A stretch of 64,000 nt of DNA. Source: Hirschia sp964351655 (GTDB taxonomy: Bacteria; Pseudomonadota; Alphaproteobacteria; Caulobacterales; Hyphomonadaceae). Made by a program: the position numbers and the translations under genes. Positions 18,377 through 27,151 of this stretch are shown piece by piece. The stretch's first letter is position 1; each line of letters opens with the position of its first letter. The notes below the pieces were generated by a model, which had not been told where the DNA came from, ran no database searches, and saw only the letters and a list, made by a program, of their open reading frames with translations. The DNA lies in NCBI GenBank assembly GCA_964351655.1, contig CAYGPD010000007.1, positions 31,546 through 95,545 on the forward strand, given 5' to 3'.

Positions 18377-18382
18377 AAAACA

Positions 18383-18408
18383 AAGGCCACTCAACCACGA
18401 GTGGCCTT
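18383..18408 (+). terminator. stem-loop after tolB
   Basis: AAGGCCACTC (18383-18392) pairs with GAGTGGCCTT (18399-18408) around a 6-base loop. The T run is poor, so it may attenuate rather than end transcription into pal. Confidence 0.6.
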
Positions 18409-18707
18409 ACGCCTTTGAATTCAGACTGAATTGATCAAACCAATACAAACGCCTATCCATCTCATATCGACTTATGTTACAGCAAATTGCATTTAATTTT
18501 GCCTACCTATAAGACGACATATTAAAAATCATGATAGAATCTGATTGATAGTATTGCCGTTTACAGGTTAGACGCATTATGCTGAACACACGTTCATCGA
18601 TCGTGCGCTAGTTTCGTATTTTGGTCACATAAAACCGATATGAGATAAATGCAATCCGTTCACGTCCAAGTCGGACGTGAGCGTCCTAAGGGGAGTCTTA
18701 AAGACCA
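18409..18707 (+). promoter_or_regulatory. pal leader region with hairpin
   Basis: No gene is visible between the tolB stem-loop and pal. Near the pal start TCACGTCC (18660-18667) pairs perfectly with GGACGTGA (18673-18680), followed by the purine-rich AAGGGGAG ribosome binding site. The AT-rich part before it probably contains a separate pal promoter, in keeping with a large need for Pal. Confidence 0.45.
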
Positions 18708-19250
18708 ATGAGTTACAAAGTAAGCTTCGCTGCTCTGACGTTCACAGTAGCGGCTCTCGCATCCGGTTGTGCTTCTACTGTAGAAGAGCCGACTCCGGTT
18801 CCAACACCAGCACCTGTAGCAGCACCTGCTCCAGCACCGACACCTACTCCGGTGCCTGTAGCTCCAAAAGGTCCGCTTGCCGGTTCTTTGGAAGATTTCA
18901 ACGTTAACGTTGGCTCCAAAGTGTACTTTGATGTAGACCAATACAACCTTGATGACGCTGACCGCCAAATTTTGGCTCGTCAAGCTTCATGGTTGAGCAA
19001 ATACCCAGCCGTGACTGTTCTTATCGCAGGTAACTGTGACGAGCGCGGAACACGCGAATACAACATCGCTCTTGGTGAGCGCCGTGCAGCAGCAGCAAAA
19101 GACTACCTTGTTGGTCTTGGAATTTCTGCCTCACGTATCGAAACTGTTTCTTACGGTAAAGAGCGCCCAGCAGACCCACGTTCTACAACGGATGCTTGGT
19201 CAATCAACCGTAATGCCTTCACGCAACTTGTTACTGGCGTAAACGGCTAA
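18708..19250 (+). CDS. pal: peptidoglycan-associated lipoprotein
   Basis: 180 residues. Lipobox LASGC (Cys21), then a Pro/Ala/Thr linker of PTP and APA repeats (about 27-53), then an OmpA-like peptidoglycan-binding domain with YFDVDQYNL, GNCDERGTREYN and ALGERRA. It anchors the outer membrane to the wall and binds TolB. The linker is a low-complexity stretch, not a mobile repeat. Confidence 0.97.
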   Translation: MSYKVSFAALTFTVAALASGCASTVEEPTPVPTPAPVAAPAPAPTPTPVPVAPKGPLAGSLEDFNVNVGSKVYFDVDQYNLDDADRQILARQASWLSKYPAVTVLIAGNCDERGTREYNIALGERRAAAAKDYLVGLGISASRIETVSYGKERPADPRSTTDAWSINRNAFTQLVTGVNG

Positions 19251-19268
19251 ACATTACAGCTGCAGTTT

Positions 19269-19301
19269 GCCTCCACGTCGCCTTATTTTCGGCGTGGAGG
19301 C
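19269..19301 (+). terminator. stem-loop between pal and cpoB
   Basis: GCCTCCACG (19269-19277) pairs with CGTGGAGGC (19293-19301). No T run follows, so a processing or attenuation hairpin is as likely as a terminator. Confidence 0.5.
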
Positions 19302-19318
19302 CTGCTAGCACTTGATAT

Positions 19319-20182
19319 ATGAGCATTATGCGTACTCTTCGTTATTCAACCGCCACAGTGCTTTCGCCTGTGGTTGTTTTGTTAGCTACCCTTACCATGC
19401 CTGCACAGGCTCAAGTAAGTGTCGACCCTATGGCTGCACGGCTTCAAAGCCGAATGGATGCGATTGAAGAAAATATACAACGTGCAACAGGACGAGTTGA
19501 AGAATCCGGTTTTCAGGTCAATCAATTGCGTCGACGAATTGAAGTTCAAGCTAGTGAAATAGCGGACCTCAAACAACAATTATCTACTCAAAATGATCGC
19601 CTAAAGAAGCTTGAAAGCATCATCAATGCACCTCTTGATGCAGCTTCAAATGCAGCAGATGGCCCAGCTGAAACAACTATACCGCTAGTTGGCGCAACAG
19701 ATTCAACGACAAAAGCATCACTCGCTGCCGCACGGACGGACGACGAGGCGATTGCATCGAAATCAGCTGAGGCAGCTACTCCTGATCTACCATCAGATCC
19801 TAGTACATTGTTTCGTCAGGCAAAAAATCTTCTCCTTAAAGGTGACTATCCAGCTGCTGAGACTGCGTTCTCTCACCTTGTAGAAACTCACCCAGAAGCG
19901 CCTGAAGCTGCTGAAGCCCAATATTGGCTAGGTGAGTCTTTACTCATTCAAGAAGCATTTCCCGAAGCGGCAGAAGCATATGTAACTTTGATACGCTCCT
20001 ATCCCGACTCTCCCAAAGCGCCAGACGGTCTTGTCAAACTAGCACGGTCATTGCGCATGATGGGTGATACTGCACAAGCATGTGGCGCGCTATCGGAGCT
20101 TGCGAATTTATACCCGCAAACTAACCCGATGACCCGCAGTTTGGCCAAAACAGAACGTGATCGCGCGGGCTGTTCCGAGTAA
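19319..20182 (+). CDS. cpoB: cell division coordinator CpoB (YbgF)
   Basis: 287 residues with a signal peptide (MPAQAQ near 32), a coiled-coil region (about 40-95, IEENIQRATGRVEES then QLSTQNDRLKKLE), an Ala/Thr-rich linker, and C-terminal TPR-like repeats (about 165-285) with LFRQAKNLLLKGDYPAA and AQYWLGESLL. It links peptidoglycan synthesis to Tol-Pal constriction in E. coli. It occupies the standard place after pal. Confidence 0.92.
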   Translation: MSIMRTLRYSTATVLSPVVVLLATLTMPAQAQVSVDPMAARLQSRMDAIEENIQRATGRVEESGFQVNQLRRRIEVQASEIADLKQQLSTQNDRLKKLESIINAPLDAASNAADGPAETTIPLVGATDSTTKASLAAARTDDEAIASKSAEAATPDLPSDPSTLFRQAKNLLLKGDYPAAETAFSHLVETHPEAPEAAEAQYWLGESLLIQEAFPEAAEAYVTLIRSYPDSPKAPDGLVKLARSLRMMGDTAQACGALSELANLYPQTNPMTRSLAKTERDRAGCSE

Positions 20183-20212
20183 TTCTATCTGTTTATTGAG
20201 GACGGAGTGCAC

Positions 20213-20755
20213 ATGGTTTCCAAGTTTCCGAGCTTAAAATCAAATACCCTCGGACTTATTATTGGAAGCATGCTGCTATCTTATAGCTCTTTTCCTGCTC
20301 ATGCGCAAAATGCGCCCTCGTCTGCTGAAAGCGTGAGGGGAGGAATTTTAGATGCTTCAGATGCGAGCCGCCTGTCGCGTTTTATGACGACATTGGGATA
20401 TCAAGCGGATATGGCACATGGACCTGCCGGTGATCCTACAATAAACGGACGTATATCAGAGACTGACTATTCCATTCAGTTTTACGAATGTGAGAATGGA
20501 GAGTTTTGTAATTCCATTCAATTTCTTGCAGACACACCTGTTCCACCTAATATGACAATGGAAAAGGTAAATGCGTTCAACATGCGCTGGCGGTATGTGC
20601 GTGCATCCATAACGTCAAATGTTGTGCGATTACAAATGGATGTGAACTTGGACGGCGGTGTAACTGCTGGTAATATCGAAGATACTCTGGATATATGGCG
20701 GCGTCTCCTTGAAACTTTCGAAACAGAATTTGCAGCAAAAGCCCCTGCTAAATAG
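20213..20755 (+). CDS. secreted YbjN-domain protein
   Basis: 180 residues from ATG 20213; an in-frame GTG at 20207 would add two. The signal peptide ends near AHAQ (about 32). The rest fits the YbjN fold: an LGYQAD strand, GDPTINGRISETDYSIQFYECENG, then CNSIQF. A pair of cysteines (FYECENGEFC) may form a disulphide. It follows cpoB by 30 bp and its end overlaps tilS by up to 47 bp. Function is unknown; its place in the cluster suggests an envelope role. Confidence 0.75.
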   Translation: MVSKFPSLKSNTLGLIIGSMLLSYSSFPAHAQNAPSSAESVRGGILDASDASRLSRFMTTLGYQADMAHGPAGDPTINGRISETDYSIQFYECENGEFCNSIQFLADTPVPPNMTMEKVNAFNMRWRYVRASITSNVVRLQMDVNLDGGVTAGNIEDTLDIWRRLLETFETEFAAKAPAK

Positions 20756-22160
20756 CAGCGACTTCGACTATAATTCTCTTGAAAATTTAAATGAAAAAGC
20801 ACAACGGACACGTCAGATTGTTCATGCTCACTTGAACTTTCTTACACTTAATTTTGCAAAAAATAAGCATATTGGAGTCGCCGTATCTGGAGGATCTGAC
20901 TCGCTTTGCCTGCTAATTCTAGCTTGTGATTGGGCTAAGCTACATGGCTGGAAGGTGTCTGCTTGTACTGTGGATCATCGCTTGCGCCCTGCTGCCATCC
21001 TTGAGGCATCGTACGTGCACCAGCTCTGCTGTGGACTTGGTATAGAGCACGACATTTTAGCGGTCGAATGGCCCAAAGGTTCTACAACAAAACCCACTCA
21101 AACAACTGCACGTAATGCCCGCCATCTTCTTTTCGCAAATTGGACCCGTACGAAAAACATAACCGCTCTATTGGTAGGCCACACACTAGACGATCGAATT
21201 GAAACTATGCTGATGCGTGAAACATCAGGATCTACTGACTATGGCTTAGCGGCGATGCCAGGCAAATCTGCCAGCCCTATTTGGCCTGAAGGTAGACATT
21301 TATCAATTTTACGACCCGCCAATTCTGCCTCTCGCGAAGCACTTTGCGACATACTCGAAAATATTGGTGTTCGCTGGGTTTTAGACCCCTCAAATGATAA
21401 TTTAGATTATGAACGTGTCCGTATACGATCCCACATTGCTTCCCTCTCTAAAAATGAACGCGCCGACCTCATCCACCGCTTGCAAGACCTTTCCAATAAA
21501 CGTGCTCAAACCAATAAGCTTGTAACTGCTTTTTTACGTGATCACACAGTTTGGCATCAAGACGGGCGTGCAAGTTTTAAAATGCCCGCATTCGCTGCAT
21601 TAACTAATGATCTCAAACATCGTGCAGTTGAGCGTATTCTATTGTGTGTGTCAGGAGCTCAACGGCCTGTGAACATCTCACGAATTGAAAAACTTATACA
21701 ACACATTGATACAAACAAACTGACGGCCAAACCCGTTTCCGAATGCCTTGGCAATTGTATGATTCACATGAGCAAGACAAACATGCAATTTAGTTTGCTG
21801 CCTCCAAAAGATAAAACGGCTAGCAAAGACATGCCCCCCCCTCCACTTCATGTATCCAAGGATCAAGAAGCCATTTTTATGGGACGCTTTTTAATATCTC
21901 TAAAAACGGACACACCTGATGTAAACGTAGAGACGTGGGAAAACGCATTCAAACATGACATTAAACATGGCCCCTACCCCGATCGCGAATGTGAAAACCT
22001 TTTCGCGAACCGCACCTACCCTGTATTGATGAAATCAACTGCATCCGGCTCTAAGCAACAATTATCATCCGATCAGTTCTCAATCTCATGTCTACATGAG
22101 CAACGTAAAAATCATCTAAGCAATGAAGACTTTGTGCCAATCGCACCTTTATTGTACTAA
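20709..22160 (+). CDS. tilS: tRNA(Ile)-lysidine synthase
   Basis: Adds lysine to C34 of the AUA-reading tRNA-Ile in the cytoplasm. The PP-loop ATP site is VAVSGGSDS (57-65) and is followed by CTVDHRLRP and GHTLDDRIET. 483 residues with a C-terminal part that is weakly conserved. The start is uncertain: the longest frame opens with TTG at 20709 inside the YbjN gene, and no in-frame ATG precedes the PP loop. tilS followed by ftsH is a widely kept order. Confidence 0.92.
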   Translation: MKLSKQNLQQKPLLNSSDFDYNSLENLNEKAQRTRQIVHAHLNFLTLNFAKNKHIGVAVSGGSDSLCLLILACDWAKLHGWKVSACTVDHRLRPAAILEASYVHQLCCGLGIEHDILAVEWPKGSTTKPTQTTARNARHLLFANWTRTKNITALLVGHTLDDRIETMLMRETSGSTDYGLAAMPGKSASPIWPEGRHLSILRPANSASREALCDILENIGVRWVLDPSNDNLDYERVRIRSHIASLSKNERADLIHRLQDLSNKRAQTNKLVTAFLRDHTVWHQDGRASFKMPAFAALTNDLKHRAVERILLCVSGAQRPVNISRIEKLIQHIDTNKLTAKPVSECLGNCMIHMSKTNMQFSLLPPKDKTASKDMPPPPLHVSKDQEAIFMGRFLISLKTDTPDVNVETWENAFKHDIKHGPYPDRECENLFANRTYPVLMKSTASGSKQQLSSDQFSISCLHEQRKNHLSNEDFVPIAPLLY

Positions 22161-22386
22161 ATCAGCTCTATGTACTGTGCCAATACGCTATGTTAGGAAG
22201 GATATTCAGATAAAAATAGACGATATTCAGCTTGAGTATATTCGACAACCCACTGTTTTTGTTTGTTTAACTATACAAAACAGCAGAAGTTTCATACAGG
22301 TTTGAATATTGCACCTCGTTTTTTATCAAAAGCTTCCCTATGTTGACTATTGATATTGTTTTTTCGACCGTTGAAAGGTTTGCTGC

Positions 22387-24303
22387 ATGAACATGCGCAA
22401 TCTGGCGCTTTTAGGCGTCGTTCTGCTTTTACTCTTCGCTTTTGTCACCTTGATGCAAGGTAACCAGTCACATGCAAATGCTGGCAACATCTCCTATTCT
22501 GCTTTCCTTGAAAAAGCTCAGAATGGACAGATCAAAACAGCGCAATTTAAAGGCGATCAAATTTCCGGAAAAGACGGAGCCGATGCGCCTTATGTAACGA
22601 CTATGCCTGGGATTGAATTCAATCTTGGTGAGAAGCTTGCGCAAGAATACGGCGTCGATGTTTCTGCTGAATCGGTTAACCGTGGCGGTGGTATTCTTGG
22701 CTATATCGGCAACTTCTTGCCAATCATTATTATACTTGGCATCTGGTTCTTCCTATGGCGCCAAATGCAAGGTGGTGGCGGTGGTCGCGGTGCGATGTCT
22801 TTTGGTAAGTCCAAAGCACGCTTGCTGACAGAACGTCAGGGCCGCGTCACATTTGACGATGTTGCAGGTGTCGATGAAGCAAAAGAAGAGCTTCAAGAAA
22901 TCGTGGAATTCTTACAAGAACCAGGTAAATTCCAACGCCTTGGTGGTAAAATTCCTAAAGGTGCATTGCTCGTTGGTCCTCCGGGAACGGGTAAAACGCT
23001 AATCGCCCGTGCTGTCGCCGGTGAAGCGAATGTTCCTTTCTTCACGATTTCAGGTTCTGACTTTGTTGAAATGTTTGTCGGTGTGGGTGCATCCCGTGTC
23101 CGTGACATGTTTGAGCAAGCAAAGAAAAATGCGCCATGTATTATCTTTATCGATGAGATTGATGCTGTGGGTCGTTCACGTGGAGCCGGTCTTGGCGGTG
23201 GTAACGATGAACGCGAACAAACACTCAACCAACTCCTTGTTGAGATGGATGGTTTTGAAGCCAATGAAGGTATCATTATCATCGCAGCAACAAACAGACC
23301 TGATGTTTTAGACCCTGCTCTTCTCCGTCCAGGTCGTTTTGACCGCCAAGTAAATGTGGGTAACCCTGACATTATCGGTCGTGAAAAAATTCTGAAAGTT
23401 CACATTCGTAACGTGCCGGTCGGCAAAGATGTGGAAGCTAAGGTTATTGCGCGTGGTACTCCCGGATTTTCCGGTGCTGATCTAGCAAACCTTGTCAATG
23501 AAGCAGCACTTCTAGCTGCACGTCGTGGCAAACGCGTTGTTGCTATGCGTGAGTTTGAAGACGCTAAAGACAAAGTCATGATGGGCCCTGAGCGCAAATC
23601 AATGGTGATGTCTGACAAAGAAAAAGAGCTAACAGCTTACCACGAATCTGGTCACGCAATTGTAGGCTTAAACGTTCCTGCGACAGACCCGATTCACAAA
23701 GCAACGATTATCCCACGTGGACGCGCATTGGGTATGGTGATGCAATTGCCAACTGATGACAAACTTTCCATGTCCAAGATTGAGATGATTTCTCGCCTTG
23801 CCGTGCTTATGGGCGGTCGTGTTGCTGAAGAACTTAAATTTGGCGAAGACTATGTCACCGCTGGTGCATCTTCAGATATTCAACAAGCCACGCGTCTTGC
23901 ACGTGCAATGGTCACAAGCTGGGGTCTCTCAGATACGATTGGTCCTGTGGACTATTCTGAGAACCAAGGTGAAGTTTTTCTTGGTCAGCAAATCATGAAA
24001 TCTTCTGGCGTATCCGAAGAAACATCACGCAAAATAGAAGAAGAAGTACGTAAGCTGGTGCAAGCAGGTATGGATACTGCCCGCCAAATTTTGACTGAAA
24101 AGCGTGCTGATTGGATTGCTCTATCTGAGGGTCTACTTGAATATGAAACACTTTCAGGAAAAGAAATCGACGAACTGTTGAAAGGCAAACCGCCTGAGCG
24201 CCCTGACGATTTTGATGCTGGCCCAACATCTGCTGTGCCAGTGGTCAAACCTAAGAAAAAGCCCGACACTGGTTTGGGTGATACTGAGCCTGAGGGCGTT
24301 TAG
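22387..24303 (+). CDS. ftsH: ATP-dependent zinc metalloprotease FtsH
   Basis: Membrane-anchored AAA+ protease of 638 residues. Two membrane helices (about 5-23 and 108-125) flank a periplasmic domain. Walker A is GPPGTGKT (197-204), Walker B IIFIDEIDAVG, and the zinc site HESGH (419-423). Degrades misassembled membrane proteins and regulators; RpoH is a usual substrate and is encoded nearby. A strong terminator follows. Confidence 0.98.
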   Translation: MNMRNLALLGVVLLLLFAFVTLMQGNQSHANAGNISYSAFLEKAQNGQIKTAQFKGDQISGKDGADAPYVTTMPGIEFNLGEKLAQEYGVDVSAESVNRGGGILGYIGNFLPIIIILGIWFFLWRQMQGGGGGRGAMSFGKSKARLLTERQGRVTFDDVAGVDEAKEELQEIVEFLQEPGKFQRLGGKIPKGALLVGPPGTGKTLIARAVAGEANVPFFTISGSDFVEMFVGVGASRVRDMFEQAKKNAPCIIFIDEIDAVGRSRGAGLGGGNDEREQTLNQLLVEMDGFEANEGIIIIAATNRPDVLDPALLRPGRFDRQVNVGNPDIIGREKILKVHIRNVPVGKDVEAKVIARGTPGFSGADLANLVNEAALLAARRGKRVVAMREFEDAKDKVMMGPERKSMVMSDKEKELTAYHESGHAIVGLNVPATDPIHKATIIPRGRALGMVMQLPTDDKLSMSKIEMISRLAVLMGGRVAEELKFGEDYVTAGASSDIQQATRLARAMVTSWGLSDTIGPVDYSENQGEVFLGQQIMKSSGVSEETSRKIEEEVRKLVQAGMDTARQILTEKRADWIALSEGLLEYETLSGKEIDELLKGKPPERPDDFDAGPTSAVPVVKPKKKPDTGLGDTEPEGV

Positions 24304-24324
24304 TGCCTCGTCTTTAAACTTGTT

Positions 24325-24356
24325 AAAGGCCCGCCCCTTAAAGGCGGGCTTTTTTA
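24325..24356 (+). terminator. intrinsic terminator of ftsH
   Basis: GCCCGCC (24329-24335) pairs with GGCGGGC (24343-24349), then a T6 run. Confidence 0.92.
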
Positions 24357-24370
24357 TTGGAAAAACTATT

Positions 24371-24688
24371 ATGCCAGCAATCCTAACTAGTACCGCAACC
24401 TATCGAGCTGATCATGCCTGGGGTGCGAAAGACATTGCATTAATTGAAGGTGCAACTGTTCGACTTCATTGGACCGATCAACCATATAAATGGCATGTGA
24501 ACGATGGAGCAGAAGTCTTTATGGTCATCGATGGACTTGTTGAGATGGATTATAAACTTGATGGAGAAATTCATACAACAAGCCTTGGCCCAAGTGATAT
24601 TTTCGTGGCAGAGCTAGGAGACGAGCATATTGCCCGCCCTATCGGCGAAGCCCGTATATTGGTCATTGAAAAACAAGGTAGTGTCTAA
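24371..24688 (+). CDS. small single-domain cupin
   Basis: 105 residues from ATG 24371; the frame is open further upstream into ftsH but that would cross the terminator. The conserved beta-barrel is visible as WHVNDGAEVFMVIDG and LGPSDIFVAELGDEHIARP. Only one histidine of the usual metal set is clear. The gene ends 2 bp before folP, so the two are probably co-transcribed. Substrate unknown. Confidence 0.8.
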   Translation: MPAILTSTATYRADHAWGAKDIALIEGATVRLHWTDQPYKWHVNDGAEVFMVIDGLVEMDYKLDGEIHTTSLGPSDIFVAELGDEHIARPIGEARILVIEKQGSV

Positions 24689-24690
24689 AC

Positions 24691-25521
24691 GTGCAGTCCT
24701 CCTCTCCTTCCATCATGGGCATTATCAATGTCACACCCGACTCTTTTTCCGATGGAGGTCAATTCACCGCGATGGATATTGCGATTGAACACGGGCTGAA
24801 CTTGATCGCACAAGGCGCTGACTGGCTTGATATTGGAGGAGAAAGCACGCGTCCCGGTGCGATGCCAGTCAATGTGAAAGATGAAATTGCGCGGGTTATC
24901 CCCGTCGTTACCGGGTTACGTGCTCATACCGACGCTTTGATTTCTATAGACACAATGAAGCCAAGTGTCGCTATTGCAGCCGTTCAAGCAGGAGCAGATA
25001 TGTGGAATGACGTTAGCGCTGGACGTTATTCAGAAGATGGTTTGGAAGTTGCAGCACAGCTAAATTGTAAGCTTTGCTTAATGCATATGTTGGGCGAGCC
25101 ACGGTCAATGCAGGCAGCGCCGCGTTATAAGGATGTAGTAAGCGATATTGCAAAATTTCTAATTGAACGCGCAAATCTGGCAGTTAAGGCGGGCGTGAAA
25201 GAGAGCAATATTTGGATTGATCCGGGTATCGGGTTTGGTAAAACATTGGCTCACAATCTGGAAATCATGCGCAACCTAGATAATTTGATAGAAGCCACGG
25301 GATTTCCCTTACTCTTTGGCGCATCTCGCAAACGCTTTATTGCGGAAATTGACGTGAATGCACAAAATGCACAGCAAAGATTAGGCGGCTCTATCGCAGC
25401 GGCTATGAACGCAGCAGAGCACGGCGCAGATATTATTCGTGTACACGACGTACAAGCGACACAACAAGCTCTGAAGGTTTACAGTCTTCTTTCCACACCA
25501 TCCGATATGGATGATTTTTAG
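24691..25521 (+). CDS. folP: dihydropteroate synthase
   Basis: Joins p-aminobenzoate to the pterin in folate synthesis; target of sulfonamides. 276 residues from a GTG start. Signatures: MGIINVTPDSFSDGG and DIGGESTRPGA near the N-terminus, IDPGIGFGKT and GASRKRF further on. Unlike many bacteria it is not next to glmM; here it follows a cupin and precedes thiD. folE at 3.5 kb serves the same pathway. Confidence 0.96.
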   Translation: MQSSSPSIMGIINVTPDSFSDGGQFTAMDIAIEHGLNLIAQGADWLDIGGESTRPGAMPVNVKDEIARVIPVVTGLRAHTDALISIDTMKPSVAIAAVQAGADMWNDVSAGRYSEDGLEVAAQLNCKLCLMHMLGEPRSMQAAPRYKDVVSDIAKFLIERANLAVKAGVKESNIWIDPGIGFGKTLAHNLEIMRNLDNLIEATGFPLLFGASRKRFIAEIDVNAQNAQQRLGGSIAAAMNAAEHGADIIRVHDVQATQQALKVYSLLSTPSDMDDF

Positions 25522-25538
25522 AATATTGAGGTTTGCAA

Positions 25539-26396
25539 GTGAGTGAAGATAGGCAACCAGCAATCGGCCGCGTTCTCGTGGTTGCAGGATCTGATTCAGG
25601 TGGTGGTGCAGGTATTCAGGCGGATATTAAAACTATCACCATGCTTGGAGGTTATGCGGCAACAGCCATTACAGCTTTGACAATTCAAAATACGCAAGGT
25701 GTGAGCGGAATTGTACCTGCGCCCATTCCTTCTGTAACCGCGCAAATGATAGCGGTGCTTTCTGACATTGGGGCCGACATCATCAAGACAGGAATGCTCG
25801 GCGACAAGAAACTCATCGAAGCTATCGCTCAAACGCTAAGTGACTATGCAAAAGGGTTGCCCCGCGTAATTGATCCCGTGATGGTCTCCACTGCAGGTGA
25901 TAAGCTGCTTCCTCCTGCTGCTATCGATACGCTACGGGCGGTATTGATACCTAAAGCGATCATCACCCCTAACGCACCTGAAGCCGGATTGCTGACTAAG
26001 CGTGAAGTCTTTAATCTCGACGGTCAACGCCGCGCAGCTGAGCGATTGCTAGAAGACGGTGCATATGCTGCTATCGTTAAAGGTGGACACATAGAGGGTG
26101 ATACAATCATAGACCTTATCGCCACACCTGAAGGCGAGATCTATTGTGAACATGAACGCATTAGCGGTACGTCCACGCATGGTACGGGGTGTACGCTTGC
26201 ATCGGCCACGGCAACCGGTCTGGCGCAAGGCTTAAAATTGGAAGATGCTTTTAAGCGTGCCCAAGTTTATGTGGCCCAAGCTATAAAATATGCGCCCAAC
26301 CTTGGCAAAGGACATGGACCACTTGGCCATGAATGGCCTGTAAGACATCCAGAACTAGCGGACAATCTGCTTAATAAATTCAAGGCTTCAAAATAA
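25539..26396 (+). CDS. thiD: hydroxymethylpyrimidine/phosphomethylpyrimidine kinase
   Basis: Phosphorylates HMP and HMP-P in thiamine synthesis. 285 residues from GTG 25539, which has GAGG seven bases upstream; a TTG at 25533 is less well spaced. Ribokinase-like fold with VAGSDSGGGAGIQADIKT at the start, and the ATP/anion-hole region GTSTHGTGCTLASA. It lies 17 bp after folP and overlaps the convergent transporter gene by 17 bp. Confidence 0.95.
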   Translation: MSEDRQPAIGRVLVVAGSDSGGGAGIQADIKTITMLGGYAATAITALTIQNTQGVSGIVPAPIPSVTAQMIAVLSDIGADIIKTGMLGDKKLIEAIAQTLSDYAKGLPRVIDPVMVSTAGDKLLPPAAIDTLRAVLIPKAIITPNAPEAGLLTKREVFNLDGQRRAAERLLEDGAYAAIVKGGHIEGDTIIDLIATPEGEIYCEHERISGTSTHGTGCTLASATATGLAQGLKLEDAFKRAQVYVAQAIKYAPNLGKGHGPLGHEWPVRHPELADNLLNKFKASK

Positions 26397-26841
26397 GCCA
26401 CGCACCACCGAAAAGCGCGACGACGCCTGCTACCTTTTCAATCGTTACAACCCGTACTTCTTGTCCAAATGCGCCAATATGATCAAACACAAGCGCTGCA
26501 ATAAGTTGGCCTGCGAGCAATACTGCAAACCAAACTGTTACACCAAGGCGCGGCACACCAAACGCTGTTGAGGCAACAATAAAAGAACCTGCCACTCCCC
26601 CGAGCATGGCCCACCAAGGAGCGGTCGAAAGTTTTGAAAATGTTGGCAGACCTTGTCCCGTTGCAACCAATATAGTGGTGAGGATCAGCCACCCTCCCGT
26701 GAAGGAAATAAATGCTGCTTGTATTGGGCTTCCTAAAACCTGATTTAGCTTACCGTTAATCATGCCTTGCGCAGAGACGATTACCCCGCCTAAAAACGCT
26801 GCGCACAGCAGAAGCAAACTAGTGAGACCAACTGAAGGCAT
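26380..26841 (-). CDS. DMT-family transporter, YdcZ/DUF606 type
   Basis: 153 residues with five hydrophobic segments (about 7-22, 40-60, 75-92, 97-118, 130-150). FLGGVIVSAQGMINGKL and a GGVAGSFIVAS segment fit the half-size DMT transporters of the YdcZ type, which act as dimers. Tail-to-tail overlap with thiD. Substrate unknown. Confidence 0.82.
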   Translation of the reverse strand: MPSVGLTSLLLLCAAFLGGVIVSAQGMINGKLNQVLGSPIQAAFISFTGGWLILTTILVATGQGLPTFSKLSTAPWWAMLGGVAGSFIVASTAFGVPRLGVTVWFAVLLAGQLIAALVFDHIGAFGQEVRVVTIEKVAGVVALFGGAWLILKP

Positions 26842-27151
26842 GTGAAAACTTTCTTATGGGTTGCTTGTTATGAATCAACCTTTCCACATTTTTACAGTGC
26901 AATCTATTGAATATCCTGAATTTTAATTCCATCCGAATGATTCAAGAACTGCGAAATTGTCCCTTTTGCTCAACAAGGATGTACCATCCGTCCAAATTGA
27001 GAGCGCGCAGCATGATATCGCGCAACTATTTTTCAATATTATCGCAAAAAAATATTTCTGTTGACGCAATTGCAAGTCTGAGAGAGAACGGCTGCGGGCC
27101 AAGCGTCCCCAACGGCGCTCAGCCTATCTGTGAGGATAGGAGTACAATCAG
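26842..27151 (+). promoter_or_regulatory. serC leader, candidate serC RNA motif
   Basis: The 310 bases between the divergent transporter gene and serC hold no gene. The last 75 bases can fold: CTGAG (27078-27082) with CTCAG (27118-27122), then CCTATC (27123-27128) with GATAGG (27135-27140). The second stem covers part of the AGGAG ribosome binding site (27138-27142), nine bases before ATG. A structured serC motif is known in alphaproteobacteria; matching to that family is inference. TTGACG at 27061 is a possible -35 element. Confidence 0.55.

Noticed and set aside
18780..18870. Pro/Ala repeat in pal as a mobile or tandem repeat
   Set aside because: It is the low-complexity linker normal for Pal lipoproteins.
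22123..22305. 60-codon frame between tilS and ftsH
   Set aside because: Overlaps the tilS end in another frame; no motif and no start signals.
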